From NCBI RefSeq assembly GCF_004799665.1, contig NZ_CP031310.1, positions 2,968,887 to 3,032,886 of the forward strand: a DNA stretch of 64,000 nucleotides. Direction: 5' to 3'. The stretch is from Halapricum salinum. Lineage in GTDB: Archaea; Halobacteriota; Halobacteria; Halobacteriales; Haloarculaceae. A model generated the notes under the pieces. That model made no database searches. It saw only the letters and a program-made list of their open reading frames with translations, and was not told the DNA's origin. Shown piece after piece: positions 1 to 8,599 of this stretch. Each line of letters starts with the position of its first letter. Within the stretch, counting starts at the first letter, position 1. The position numbers and the translations under genes were made by a program.

Positions 1-68
1 TACGAGACGTGGGTCGGCTGCCTCGACCGTCCCCACTGGTTTTTACGCGGGCGTTCCTCGATTCGAGT

Positions 69-953
69 ATGGAGACGCGTCCACTCGGCACGACGGGACA
101 GGAGAGCACGATCTGTACGTTCGGTGCGATTGCACTCAACTGGCTCGAACAGGAGGGAGCCGATCAGTTGGTCGAACTGGTCCTCGATCACGGCGTCAAT
201 CACTTCGACGTGGCGCCCGCGTACGGGGACGCCGAACGCAAACTCGCCCCGAAACTCGGGCAGCACCGCGAGGAGATCTTTCTCGGCTGCAAGACCATGG
301 AACGGGACTACGAGGGCGCTCGCGAGAAACTCGAACGCTCGCTCGACAGGCTCGACGTCGAGACGATCGATCTCTACCAGGTCCACGGGCTGGAGTACGA
401 GCACGAACTCGACGAGATCACCGGGCCCGACGGTGCTCTCGCCGCGTTCCGCGACGCACAGGAGGAGGGCCTGATCGACCACATCGGGCTGACCAGCCAC
501 GGCGAGCCCGACCTGATCCTCGACGCGATCGACCGGATCGACGATCTGGAGAGTCTCATGTTCCCGATGAACCCGGTCGTCGCCGGGGCGGGCGAGGACG
601 AGGTGGGCTACGACGACGTTCTGGAACGCGCCCAGGCCGAGGACATCGGCACACTCGGTATCAAGGCGTTCGCGAAGGGGCCGTGGCCCGGGACCGACGA
701 ACTCCCCGAGGAGGACCGTCCGTACGCGAACTGGTATCAGCCCGTCGACACGCAGGCCGAGATCGACGAACGGTTCGCGTTCGCGGCGTCACGCGGTCTG
801 ACAAGCGTCGTCTCGCTCGGCGATCCGAAACTGGTCCGGATGGTCCTCGACGCCGCCCAGCGATTCGAACCGCTGTCCGACGCCGAACAGCGGGCACAGA
901 TCGAACGATCACGCCACGAGGAGAGTCCTGTCCCGACGCAGCTGCACCACTGA
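69..953 (+). CDS. aldo/keto reductase
   Basis: NAD(P)H-dependent oxidoreductase of the aldo/keto reductase superfamily; the substrate cannot be predicted. The catalytic tetrad is visible as Asp47, Tyr52 (VAPAYGD), Lys75 (GCKTM) and His106 (QVHG), and the length (294 aa) is normal for a TIM-barrel AKR. The start at 69 is preferred over an upstream in-frame codon because residues METRPLGTTG match the usual AKR N-terminus and a T-rich TATA-like box (41-47) lies about 26 nt upstream, as expected for a leaderless haloarchaeal transcript. The stop overlaps the next start (TGATG), so the two genes are probably co-translated. Confidence 0.9.
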   Translation: METRPLGTTGQESTICTFGAIALNWLEQEGADQLVELVLDHGVNHFDVAPAYGDAERKLAPKLGQHREEIFLGCKTMERDYEGAREKLERSLDRLDVETIDLYQVHGLEYEHELDEITGPDGALAAFRDAQEEGLIDHIGLTSHGEPDLILDAIDRIDDLESLMFPMNPVVAGAGEDEVGYDDVLERAQAEDIGTLGIKAFAKGPWPGTDELPEEDRPYANWYQPVDTQAEIDERFAFAASRGLTSVVSLGDPKLVRMVLDAAQRFEPLSDAEQRAQIERSRHEESPVPTQLHH

Positions 954-1657
954 TGAGCGTCCCCGAAACCGTCCGAACCGCGCTCTCCGATCAGCCTGTC
1001 GAGGGCCGCGTCTGCCTCGAAGCCGGTGCTGGCGTCGGGAACGCGACTGCCGCCCTCGGTGAGGCCGGTGCAGCGGCCGTCTACGCGATCACCGACGATC
1101 GTTCTCACGCCCGGACGGTCCGTGACCGCGTCTCGCACGAGGGCGTCGACGTCCTCCGGGCCGACCTCCGTGCGATCCCGCTTCCGAGCGACGCCGTCGA
1201 CTTCGTCACCGCGCACGCGCTGTTCAACGTCGTCCCACCGCCCGACGCCGACCCTATCGTGTCGGCACTCTCGCGCGTCGCCAGCCCCGGCGCGAAGCTG
1301 GTGGTCGACGACTATACGCCGATCCCCGACGCCGAGATTCGGGAGTTGTTCGCTCTCGAGAACGCCGCGGCCGAGCTGGCGACCGGTCGGCCGGCACTCG
1401 CGTTCTATCCGGCGTCACATCTCAGTGCCCTGTTCGAGGACCGCGGGTGGACGTTCGAGCGCCGGCGATCACTGCTGGACCCGGTTCCCTGGACCGCATC
1501 GCACGTCGAGGCACATCTCGACGTCACGCGTGAGTACGCAGACGCACTCCCGGACGCGGTCGCTCGCCCGCTCGTCGATCGTGCCGAGCGACTGGCGGCT
1601 GACATCGAAACCGATCAGGCCGGCGAAATGTACAGTCTCGCCTTCACGCGGGACTAG
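953..1657 (+). CDS. class I SAM-dependent methyltransferase
   Basis: Small Rossmann-fold methyltransferase of 234 aa. The SAM-binding glycine motif (LEAGAGVGNATAAL) lies near residues 21-34. It is followed by a run typical of motifs II to IV, ending in an acidic segment and PLPSDAVDFVTAHALF. The target is unknown. The start ATG shares bases with the upstream aldo/keto reductase stop codon, which fixes the start and indicates a two-gene operon. Its 3' end overlaps the convergent cupin gene by 4 nt. No upstream promoter of its own is apparent. Confidence 0.85.
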   Translation: MSVPETVRTALSDQPVEGRVCLEAGAGVGNATAALGEAGAAAVYAITDDRSHARTVRDRVSHEGVDVLRADLRAIPLPSDAVDFVTAHALFNVVPPPDADPIVSALSRVASPGAKLVVDDYTPIPDAEIRELFALENAAAELATGRPALAFYPASHLSALFEDRGWTFERRRSLLDPVPWTASHVEAHLDVTREYADALPDAVARPLVDRAERLAADIETDQAGEMYSLAFTRD

Positions 1658-1974
1658 GGCGCGCCGACGAGCACGAACGTACTCTCGACGCCGCGATTCT
1701 GGATCTGGCGCTGACTCTCGGGATCGATTCGCAAGGCGTCGCCCTCGTTCATCGAGACCTCCTCGCCGTCGACGACGACAGTCGCGCGACCCTCGACCAG
1801 CAGGTACACCTCCTCGTGCTCGTTCTCGGCGTGGTCGTGGGGCTTGCCTTCCCAGTGCGGCTCGCACTCGACGATAGTGAGTCCCAGCTGCTCGCACCCC
1901 AGCGGGTCCCGCAGGAAGTGCATCGCGTCTGCGACCGGTTCGACGTCCTCGTAATTGATTTTCGTGTACGCCAT
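1654..1974 (-). CDS. cupin domain protein
   Basis: Single-domain cupin of 106 aa with a predicted beta-barrel fold. The metal-binding cupin 1 motif is seen as PHDHAENEHEEVYLLVEG (histidines and glutamate), and cupin 2 as a weaker DALRIDPESQRQI segment in which the usual His is replaced. Members of this type often bind a divalent metal and act as small dioxygenases, isomerases or ligand sensors; the role here is not predictable. It is convergent with, and overlaps by 4 nt, the methyltransferase gene. Confidence 0.85.
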   Translation of the reverse strand: MAYTKINYEDVEPVADAMHFLRDPLGCEQLGLTIVECEPHWEGKPHDHAENEHEEVYLLVEGRATVVVDGEEVSMNEGDALRIDPESQRQIQNRGVESTFVLVGAP

Positions 1975-2068
1975 GTCGCGACGTTCGGCGGCGTCACTGA
2001 AAGAGGTTCGTGGCGCGTCGGGTCGGGGGTGGCAGAAACGGTTTCACGACAGGGATTCACGTGGGCCT

Positions 2069-3832
2069 ATGCAGGTCCGGATCGACGCGCAGGCTACCCG
2101 GGAAGAGGCCGAGGCGATCGCCACCGTGCTGGCCGAGGAACACGGCGTCTCCGTCGAGGTTTTCGTGGGCGAGAGCGACGAACCGCTGGTCAGCCGTGAC
2201 GCGCCGGCAGAGACCGAACCGACCGGGGCGACCGACCGAGTCGACGAAGGCCAGACTGGAGGCCCGACCGAGCGCGAACGACGGCTCCGCGAACAGATCG
2301 CAGACATCGACGAGGGCGGCCCCGAAAAGTACCGCCAACGCCTCTCCGAGCAGGGGAAACTGTTCGTTCGCGACCGCCTCGATCTGTGGTTCGGCGAGGA
2401 CGGCTTCGTCTTCGAGGACGGAAAGTTCGCTAACTTCGACGCGTGGCACCCTGACGGCGACGATCCTCAAGAAGATCAGCGTCTGCCCGCCGACGGCCTG
2501 CTCACGGGCGCGGCCGACTTCGAGGACCGACTCGTGCACGTCATGGCCAACGATTTCACCGTGAAAGCGGGCTCGATGGCCGAGAAAGGCGTCGAAAAGT
2601 TCCTCCGGATGCAACAGCGCGCGCTCAAAACAGGGCGGCCAGTGCTGTACCTGATGGATTCGTCGGGTGGGCGGATCGACCAGCAGACCGGCTTCTTCGC
2701 CAATCGCGAGGGGATCGGCAAGTACTACTACAACCACTCGATGCTCTCGGGTCGGGTCCCCCAGATCTGCGTGCTCTACGGGCCCTGTATCGCTGGTGCA
2801 GCCTACACTCCCGTCTTCGCGGATTTCACCGTCATGGTCGAGGGGATGTCGGCGATGGCCATCGCATCCCCGCGGATGGTCGAGATGGTGACGGGTGAGG
2901 AGATCGACTTACAGGAACTCGGTGGTCCCGAGATCCACGCCAGACACTCGGGATCGGCGGATCTGATCGCCACGGACGAAGAACACGCCCGCGAACTCGT
3001 GGCCGACCTGCTGACGTATCTGCCCGACAACTGTGATGAGGAGCCGCCCCAAACGGCAGGGGCAGCACCGGCGAAATCACCCGGGGGGATCGACTCGATC
3101 GTGCCCCAGGAACCGAACAAGGGCTACGACATGACCGAGATCATCGAGCGCGTCGTCGATTCGGAGTCGTGGTTCGAACTCCGCCCGCAGTACGGTCCCG
3201 AGATCCTGACTGGGTTCGCGAGAATCGACGGCCGTCCCGTGGGAGTCGTCGCGAACCAGCCGAGCCAGCGCGCCGGTGCGATCTTCCCCGACGCCGCCGA
3301 AAAGGCCGCGGAGTTCGTCTGGACCTGTGACGCCTATGGGATCCCGCTGCTGTATCTCTGTGACACCCCCGGGTTCATGGCCGGCTCGCAGGTCGAGAAA
3401 GAGGGGATCCTGGAGCAGGGCAAGAAGATGATCTACGCGACCTCGGCGGCGACGGTCCCCAAACAGTGCGTCGTCGTGCGGAAGGCCTACGGTGCGGGGA
3501 TCTACGCCATGTCGGGGCCCGCCTACGATCCCGAGTCGACGATCGCGCTCCCCTCTGGCGAGATCGCGATCATGGGCCCGGAAGCGGCGATCAACGCCGT
3601 CTACGCCAACAAACTCGACGCGATCGACGATCCCGACGAGCGCGAACAGCGCGAGGCCGAACTCCGCGAGGCCTACCGCGAGGACATCGACGTCCACCGG
3701 ATGGCCAGCGAGGTCGTCATCGACGAGATCGTCCCGCCGAGCGACCTCCGGGACGAACTCGACGCACGGTTCGAGTTCTACGAGACCGTCGAGAAAGATC
3801 GACCGGAGAAGAAACACGGGACGGTACTGTGA
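2069..3832 (+). CDS. acyl-CoA carboxylase carboxyltransferase (beta) subunit with N-terminal extension
   Basis: Carboxyltransferase subunit of a biotin-dependent acyl-CoA carboxylase (propionyl-CoA or methylmalonyl-CoA decarboxylase type), 587 aa. Crotonase-fold halves are visible: LMDSSGGRIDQQTGFF and the oxyanion-hole region GPCIAGAAYTP in the N half, CDTPGFMAGSQVEKEG and YAMSGPAYDPE in the C half. The usual family length is about 515 aa; here roughly 70 extra residues precede the domain, beginning MQVRIDAQATREEAEAIAT. That segment resembles the small epsilon/PccX-type subunit of actinobacterial and haloarchaeal carboxylases (inference from pattern only). The start at 2069 follows a purine-poor leader. 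No biotin carboxylase or biotin carrier gene is in the window, so partners are encoded elsewhere. Confidence 0.88.
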   Translation: MQVRIDAQATREEAEAIATVLAEEHGVSVEVFVGESDEPLVSRDAPAETEPTGATDRVDEGQTGGPTERERRLREQIADIDEGGPEKYRQRLSEQGKLFVRDRLDLWFGEDGFVFEDGKFANFDAWHPDGDDPQEDQRLPADGLLTGAADFEDRLVHVMANDFTVKAGSMAEKGVEKFLRMQQRALKTGRPVLYLMDSSGGRIDQQTGFFANREGIGKYYYNHSMLSGRVPQICVLYGPCIAGAAYTPVFADFTVMVEGMSAMAIASPRMVEMVTGEEIDLQELGGPEIHARHSGSADLIATDEEHARELVADLLTYLPDNCDEEPPQTAGAAPAKSPGGIDSIVPQEPNKGYDMTEIIERVVDSESWFELRPQYGPEILTGFARIDGRPVGVVANQPSQRAGAIFPDAAEKAAEFVWTCDAYGIPLLYLCDTPGFMAGSQVEKEGILEQGKKMIYATSAATVPKQCVVVRKAYGAGIYAMSGPAYDPESTIALPSGEIAIMGPEAAINAVYANKLDAIDDPDEREQREAELREAYREDIDVHRMASEVVIDEIVPPSDLRDELDARFEFYETVEKDRPEKKHGTVL

Positions 3833-3910
3833 TCGAGTCGCTGGCCCCAAACTGACCAGATAGTCAGCCTTTTCGAAAAGTGTATCCGGGAGAGCGAGGG
3901 AGAGAGGGAC

Positions 3911-5119
3911 GTGAGCGAGGGGACCTCACTCGCCGAGGCGAGTCGGGAACACCGCATCCTGATCTGGAAGTTCTACCTCTACCGCGCGACGCTCTCTGAA
4001 GGGTTCATCTATCCGATCATCACCCTGTATCTGCTCTCGCGCGGCCTCTCCGAAGGCGGCGTCGGACTGGTCAACGGACTCTTCTTCGCGGGCGTCGTCG
4101 CCGCGGAGATTCCGACGGGCTACGTCGGCGACAAGATCGGCCGTCGGAACAGCCTGATCGTCAGCACCCTCCTGATGTCGATCTCGATGTTTGCCTTCAC
4201 CGTCACGGGATCACTCCTGGGGTTCGCGGCCGTGTTCGTCTTCTGGGGCGTCGCGCTGACCTTCCGATCGGGGTCTGGCTCGGCGTACCTCTACGACATG
4301 CTCGACGAACGACTGGACACCGACGAGTACACCACGATCACCGGCCGCGGCGGTGCGGCCTTTCTCGTCACTTCCGCTGTCACGTCGATTCTGGGTGGGT
4401 ATCTCTACACGATCGACCGTCGGATCCCCTTCGTCGCGGCCGGCCTGATCACCGGCTCGGGCGCGCTCGTCCTGCTCTCGATGCCCCAGACCGAACAGTA
4501 CGCAGCGGGCGAGGGTGGCGAGGCCTTCTCCGCGCGGGACGCCTGGCACACTGTCAGAGCGAAGTTTCTCGCACCCGAACTCCGCCTGTTCATCGTCTAC
4601 ACCGCCCTGTTGCTTTCGATCCCGGAACTCGCAGATCTGTACATCCAGCCGATCGTCGTCGACGCGGGCGTGCCCGAGGCGTGGCTCGGCTATCTCTACG
4701 CGGCGTTCATGCTGCTGACGGCCCTGGCGTCGTACAACATCGACCGCGTCCGGGACGCGGTCGGAATCGGCGGCTGGTTCGCGGTCGCGCCCATCCTGCT
4801 GGCTGCGGTACTGGCGGGGATGCTCGTCGAGCCCTGGCTCGCCATCCCCGGATTCGTCGGCATGCGGATCGTCAAGAGCCTCTCGTATGCCTTCCGCGGG
4901 CAGTACCTCAACGACCACCTGCCGTCGCTCGGACGGGCGACCGTCCTCTCGACGGCGTCGATGATCTACGGGGTCTCCTTCGTCGTCTTCCGCGTCGGCG
5001 GCGGCGCAGTCGCCGACACCGTCGGTCCGGAACTGGCGATCGTGGCATTGGCTGTCGTTGTGGCCACCCTTTCGGTGCTGCTCCAGGTCGTCGGCACGCC
5101 TGTCAGACCGTCCGATTGA
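3911..5119 (+). CDS. MFS transporter
   Basis: Major facilitator superfamily permease of 402 aa with about 12 hydrophobic segments. The signature loop between TM2 and TM3 is present as GYVGDKIGRRNSL (motif A). The N-terminus (GTG start at 3911) is short and hydrophilic, followed directly by TM1. The family moves small solutes by proton- or ion-coupled exchange; the substrate cannot be called. A short AT-containing gap separates it from the carboxyltransferase gene, and the transducer gene follows about 80 nt downstream on the same strand. Confidence 0.85.
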   Translation: MSEGTSLAEASREHRILIWKFYLYRATLSEGFIYPIITLYLLSRGLSEGGVGLVNGLFFAGVVAAEIPTGYVGDKIGRRNSLIVSTLLMSISMFAFTVTGSLLGFAAVFVFWGVALTFRSGSGSAYLYDMLDERLDTDEYTTITGRGGAAFLVTSAVTSILGGYLYTIDRRIPFVAAGLITGSGALVLLSMPQTEQYAAGEGGEAFSARDAWHTVRAKFLAPELRLFIVYTALLLSIPELADLYIQPIVVDAGVPEAWLGYLYAAFMLLTALASYNIDRVRDAVGIGGWFAVAPILLAAVLAGMLVEPWLAIPGFVGMRIVKSLSYAFRGQYLNDHLPSLGRATVLSTASMIYGVSFVVFRVGGGAVADTVGPELAIVALAVVVATLSVLLQVVGTPVRPSD

Positions 5120-5201
5120 GCGAGTGTCGGGCCGATGGCATTATTGGCACTGAGAATGGGGTGCCAACGGTTTACTACGATTGCCCGTTATGTGGGTCAG
5201 A

Positions 5202-6869
5202 ATGAGTACTGATGTCGGCTCGGGATCGACTACCGAGCGCCGGTTTCTGTCTCCGTCGCCGTCGGGGAGTGCGCGGCTGTGGTCCGGGATGGCGCGCCTC
5301 TCGAAAGCGATCAAGTATCTGGTGCCATCTGCGTTGCAATCGACGTTGAACAGGCAACTGTGGGTGTTCGCCGGGACGGCCGTGCTGGTTCCCGTAGTGA
5401 TCGCAGCCTACGAGGGCGCGTGGCTGACTGTCACCGCTCTCTTCGTGATCACGTTCGGGATCGGCGCCGGTATCTACGGCGAGATGTACGTCATCATCGA
5501 GACCCTGCAGGCGGCGGTGCAGGCGATCAAGAACGAACAGTATCACTTCGAGATCGAAGAACAGCGCGACGACGGCATCGACGACGTCTACCGCGGGTTC
5601 GAGACGACGGCCGCGACGCTCGCCGAGCGGATCGCCGAGGCCGAAGACGCGACCGCCACTGCAGAGACCGAAAAAGAGCGTGCCGAAGAGGCGCGTGAAT
5701 CAGCCGAGGCTGCTCGGAGAGACGCCGAACGGACGTCTTCGCGGCTCAAAGAGCAGGCGCGGGCGTACAGCACTGTCATGGCGGCAGTCGCAGCAGGCGA
5801 CCTCACGCGGCGGCTGGACGAAGACGCCGACAACGAAGCGATGGCCGAGATCGCCACGTCGTTCAACGAGATGCTCGACTCGCTGGAGGGGACGGTCGTC
5901 GACGTCACGGAATTCTCCGAAGACGTTGCGAGTGTCAGCGAGGACGCGGCGACCAGTGGTCAGGAGATCGCCCGCGTGAGCGACGACGTCAGCGACTCGA
6001 TGGAGCGTATCGCCTCGGGCGTCGACGACCAGCGAGACCGACTGGGCGACGCGTCGGCCCAGACGAACGATCTCTCGGCGACGATCGAAGCCGTCGCCGC
6101 CTCCGCCGCCGACGTCGCCGAGACGACCCGAGAGGTGACCGACACCGCACGCTCGGCCCGAGCCGATTCGGAGACAGCCGTCGCAGAGATCGAGTCGATA
6201 CGATCGCAAGCCAGTAGCGCCGCCGCGGAAGTCGCGGCCCTCGACGACCGGATCGAGGAGGTCGACGACGTCGTCGACCTGATCGACGGAATCGCAGAAC
6301 AGACGAACACGCTCGCGCTGAACGCCTCGATCGAGGCTGCGCGGGCCGGCGAGGCTGGCGACGGGTTCGCGGTCGTCGCCGAGGAAGTCAAAGGCCTCGC
6401 CGAGGAGACTCAGGAGGCGACACGGGAAGTCGAGCGTCTCATCGATGAGATGCGCGAGCAGGCGGAGTCGGCCGTCGACGGCATGGTCGAGATGGAGTCC
6501 AGCGTCGAAACCGGGGCGGCGACGATCGAAGACGCGATGGGGGCCATCGAGAACGTCGTCGAACAGATCGAAGACGTCAATGCTGGCATCCAGGAGATCG
6601 ACCAGGCCACCGACAGCCAGGCTCGCACGACCGAAGAGGTCGACCAACTGATCGGAGAGATCGCAGAGATCAGCGACGAGACGGCCTCCGAAGCCCAGTC
6701 GGTGTCTGCCTCGGCCGAGGAGCAGACGGCCGCGATATCCGAGATGACCGACACAGTGAGCGAACTCGCCGAGGAGGCGACACAGCTCCAGTCGATGCTC
6801 GACGAACTGGCGACGACGAGCACCGCGGCCGGCGGTACCGGGGCCAACAGTGTGCGTGCGAACGACTGA
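5202..6869 (+). CDS. methyl-accepting chemotaxis (Htr-type) transducer without a large extracellular domain
   Basis: Taxis signal transducer of 555 aa that would feed CheA/CheW and the archaellum motor. Two membrane segments lie within the first 100 residues ([20 protein letters not shown] and a following hydrophobic stretch) with only a tiny loop between them. There is therefore no periplasmic sensor, and input must come from the membrane or cytoplasm. A HAMP-like linker and long coiled coil follow. The conserved signalling hairpin is seen as [20 protein letters not shown] and [13 protein letters not shown]. Start 5202 is chosen because a TTTACTAC TATA-like box sits about 29 nt upstream; ATG 5190 is an alternative. 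Confidence 0.9.
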   Translation: MSTDVGSGSTTERRFLSPSPSGSARLWSGMARLSKAIKYLVPSALQSTLNRQLWVFAGTAVLVPVVIAAYEGAWLTVTALFVITFGIGAGIYGEMYVIIETLQAAVQAIKNEQYHFEIEEQRDDGIDDVYRGFETTAATLAERIAEAEDATATAETEKERAEEARESAEAARRDAERTSSRLKEQARAYSTVMAAVAAGDLTRRLDEDADNEAMAEIATSFNEMLDSLEGTVVDVTEFSEDVASVSEDAATSGQEIARVSDDVSDSMERIASGVDDQRDRLGDASAQTNDLSATIEAVAASAADVAETTREVTDTARSARADSETAVAEIESIRSQASSAAAEVAALDDRIEEVDDVVDLIDGIAEQTNTLALNASIEAARAGEAGDGFAVVAEEVKGLAEETQEATREVERLIDEMREQAESAVDGMVEMESSVETGAATIEDAMGAIENVVEQIEDVNAGIQEIDQATDSQARTTEEVDQLIGEIAEISDETASEAQSVSASAEEQTAAISEMTDTVSELAEEATQLQSMLDELATTSTAAGGTGANSVRAND

Positions 6870-6901
6870 GCAGCCTATTCGTCCCGGCAGCCGACCAGTT
6901 G

Positions 6902-6920
6902 GGATAACAATATATTTGTG
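6902..6920 (+). promoter_or_regulatory. TATA-box region upstream of the DUF5658-like gene
   Basis: An AT-rich run (ATAACAATATATTT) in otherwise GC-rich DNA, placed after the transducer stop and about 60-80 nt before the next gene. It fits a haloarchaeal TATA box with initiation expected near 6935, giving a leadered transcript of about 45-65 nt. Confidence 0.5.
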
Positions 6921-6982
6921 CCCACAGTAGTGACACTCTGTACCAACAGTTCGCCAGTTCGGACAGTCCGGGGAGACTGTCG

Positions 6983-7369
6983 ATGGTGGCTGTGGGGGTG
7001 TCCATGTCAACCCAGAAGTCGACAGCCGTCGACCAGGGGTATCGAGCGAAAAGCACGGGAAAGGATCGGTTCGTCGGCCGCCTCGCCTCCGTCGAGCCGT
7101 ATCTGTGGGTCGGACTGGTCGCGGTCCTGCTGGCCGATGTCGTCTCGACGTACGCGGGACTGCAGGCGGGCATGACCGAAGGGAACCCGGCGATGCGAAT
7201 CGCGATCGAGACGGCCGGGATCGCCGCCCTGGTCGCGGTGAAGCTGGTGGTGCTCGGGTTCGGCGCGGGCGTCCGTACGCTACTCGACGAGCGCGGCGCG
7301 GTCGTGCCGTTGGGACTGGCGATTCCGTGGTTCGTCGCCGCCGCGAGCAACGCGACACACCTTCTGTAG
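6983..7369 (+). CDS. small multi-pass membrane protein, DUF5658-like
   Basis: Predicted integral membrane protein of 128 aa with three or four hydrophobic helices: around residues 41-60 (LWVGLVAVLLADVVSTYAGL), 70-95 and 100-125. The pattern matches the haloarchaeal DUF5658 type, whose function is unknown. A start at 7004 (MSTQKS) would remove seven residues and is equally plausible. The gene ends 17 nt before the convergent MaoC gene; the T-rich GGTCCCTTTTCGG between them could serve as a terminator for both. Confidence 0.65.
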   Translation: MVAVGVSMSTQKSTAVDQGYRAKSTGKDRFVGRLASVEPYLWVGLVAVLLADVVSTYAGLQAGMTEGNPAMRIAIETAGIAALVAVKLVVLGFGAGVRTLLDERGAVVPLGLAIPWFVAAASNATHLL

Positions 7370-7385
7370 GGTCCCTTTTCGGTAG

Positions 7386-7835
7386 CTATTCAGGTCGTCG
7401 TTGGGCCAGCACCGTCCGGTCGAACGAACAGACCAGCGTGTCATCCTGATCGAACACTTCGACGTGCATGGTGACGACGCCGCGCTCGCCGTCACTGGTT
7501 TCGCGTTTGGACTCGACCGTGGTCTCGGCGCGGATCGTGTCGCCGTGGAACACTGGATTGGGGTGCTCGACGTCGTCGTAGGAGAGGTTCGCGACGATGG
7601 TCCCGTCGGTCGTGTCGGGGATCGTCAGGCCGACCGCGAGACTCATCGTGTAGAGCCCGTTGACGACGCGCTCGCCGAACTGCGTCTCGGCGGCGAACTC
7701 GCCGTCGAGGTGCAGGGGCTGCTGGTTCATCGTCAGATCACAGAAGCGCTGGTTGTCGCTCTCGCTGATGGTCCGGCGCTTGTCGTGGACGATGGTCTCG
7801 CCCTCCTCGAAGTCCTCGTAGAACTTCCCGGGCAT
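7386..7835 (-). CDS. MaoC-like (R)-enoyl-CoA hydratase
   Basis: Hotdog-fold acyl-CoA hydratase of 149 aa. The N-terminal half carries the diagnostic catalytic segment DLTMNQQPLHLDGEFA, including the His/Asp environment of R-specific hydratases, followed by GERVVNGLYTMSLAVGL. Related haloarchaeal proteins hydrate unsaturated acyl-CoA or mesaconyl-type C4/C5 intermediates; which one applies here is not resolvable. The length is normal for a single-domain MaoC protein. The next gene on the same strand is PssD-like, 57 nt upstream, with no obvious functional link. Confidence 0.88.
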   Translation of the reverse strand: MPGKFYEDFEEGETIVHDKRRTISESDNQRFCDLTMNQQPLHLDGEFAAETQFGERVVNGLYTMSLAVGLTIPDTTDGTIVANLSYDDVEHPNPVFHGDTIRAETTVESKRETSDGERGVVTMHVEVFDQDDTLVCSFDRTVLAQRRPE

Positions 7836-7891
7836 ACTGGCCCGTCGTCGCCGATCCTCAAATGGTTATCCCGGCTCGTGGGCCGCCAGCC

Positions 7892-8485
7892 TCAGGGCTC
7901 GACGAACACCGACTGACCCGCGCGGACGCGCTCGCCGCGCTCGACCAGCAGCTCATCGCGCTCGATCTCGGGCGGGAAGAGGACGTCGACACGACTCCCG
8001 AAGGAGATGTGGCCGATCCGCTCGCCCCGGTCGACGGTGTCGCCGGTCTCGACGTAGGGATGGATCCGTCGGGCGAACGCCCCCGCGATCAGCGTCACTC
8101 GATAGTCGGGAAAGTCGACGTGGACGCGTTCGTTTCGGTCGGAGTCTTTCGAGAACGCCGGCTTGTGCGCGCCCGGCGTGTGCGTCACGTCTTCGATGGG
8201 TCCCGCGGTAGGTGCGCGATTGACGTGGACGTTGTGGACGTTCATGAATACGCCCACGCGGAGGCGGCCGTCTTCCTCGCGAATCACCGAGACTTTGCCG
8301 TCCGCGGGCGAGACGTACCCCGACTCGGGTACGTCCCGGTCGGGGTTACGATGGAAGACGAGGACGGCGATCCCGGCCAGTGCTGCGCCCGCGCCAAGGG
8401 AGGGGTCGAGCCACAGCAGCGGCCCGGCGAGCAGCAACAGGGGCAGGGCGTACCACCACGTCCCGGGTGCGAACCAGCGCGACAT
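7892..8485 (-). CDS. pssD: archaetidylserine decarboxylase (protein-sorting PssD type)
   Basis: Pyruvoyl-dependent decarboxylase converting archaetidylserine to archaetidylethanolamine, 197 aa. Two N-terminal membrane segments (WWYALPLLLLAGPLLWLD and a second) are followed by the conserved VSPADGKV and NVHNVHVNRAP motifs and, near the C-terminus, SFGSRVDV. The Gly-Ser in that last motif is the expected self-cleavage site that makes the pyruvoyl group. In haloarchaea this lipid is needed for archaeosortase ArtA processing of the S-layer glycoprotein. Start 8485 (MSRWFAPG) is preferred; ATG 8512 would add nine residues. AglJ, which also acts on S-layer glycoprotein, is the divergent neighbour. 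Confidence 0.85.
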   Translation of the reverse strand: MSRWFAPGTWWYALPLLLLAGPLLWLDPSLGAGAALAGIAVLVFHRNPDRDVPESGYVSPADGKVSVIREEDGRLRVGVFMNVHNVHVNRAPTAGPIEDVTHTPGAHKPAFSKDSDRNERVHVDFPDYRVTLIAGAFARRIHPYVETGDTVDRGERIGHISFGSRVDVLFPPEIERDELLVERGERVRAGQSVFVEP

Positions 8486-8599
8486 ACTCGGAGTCGGGTG
8501 CGAGAGGTGCATAAGGGATTCGACCCGCGTTGCAGGGCCGGCGCTCTAGCGCGGAGCAAGACCACACCTTTTTGCGCGCCTGGGGTGCACAGTAGGGTG

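Noticed and set aside
5700-7358. Minus-strand frame of about 550 codons opposite the taxis transducer
   Set aside because: Arg/Gly/Asp-rich low-complexity translation without domains, antisense to a well-supported transducer and crossing its terminator region.
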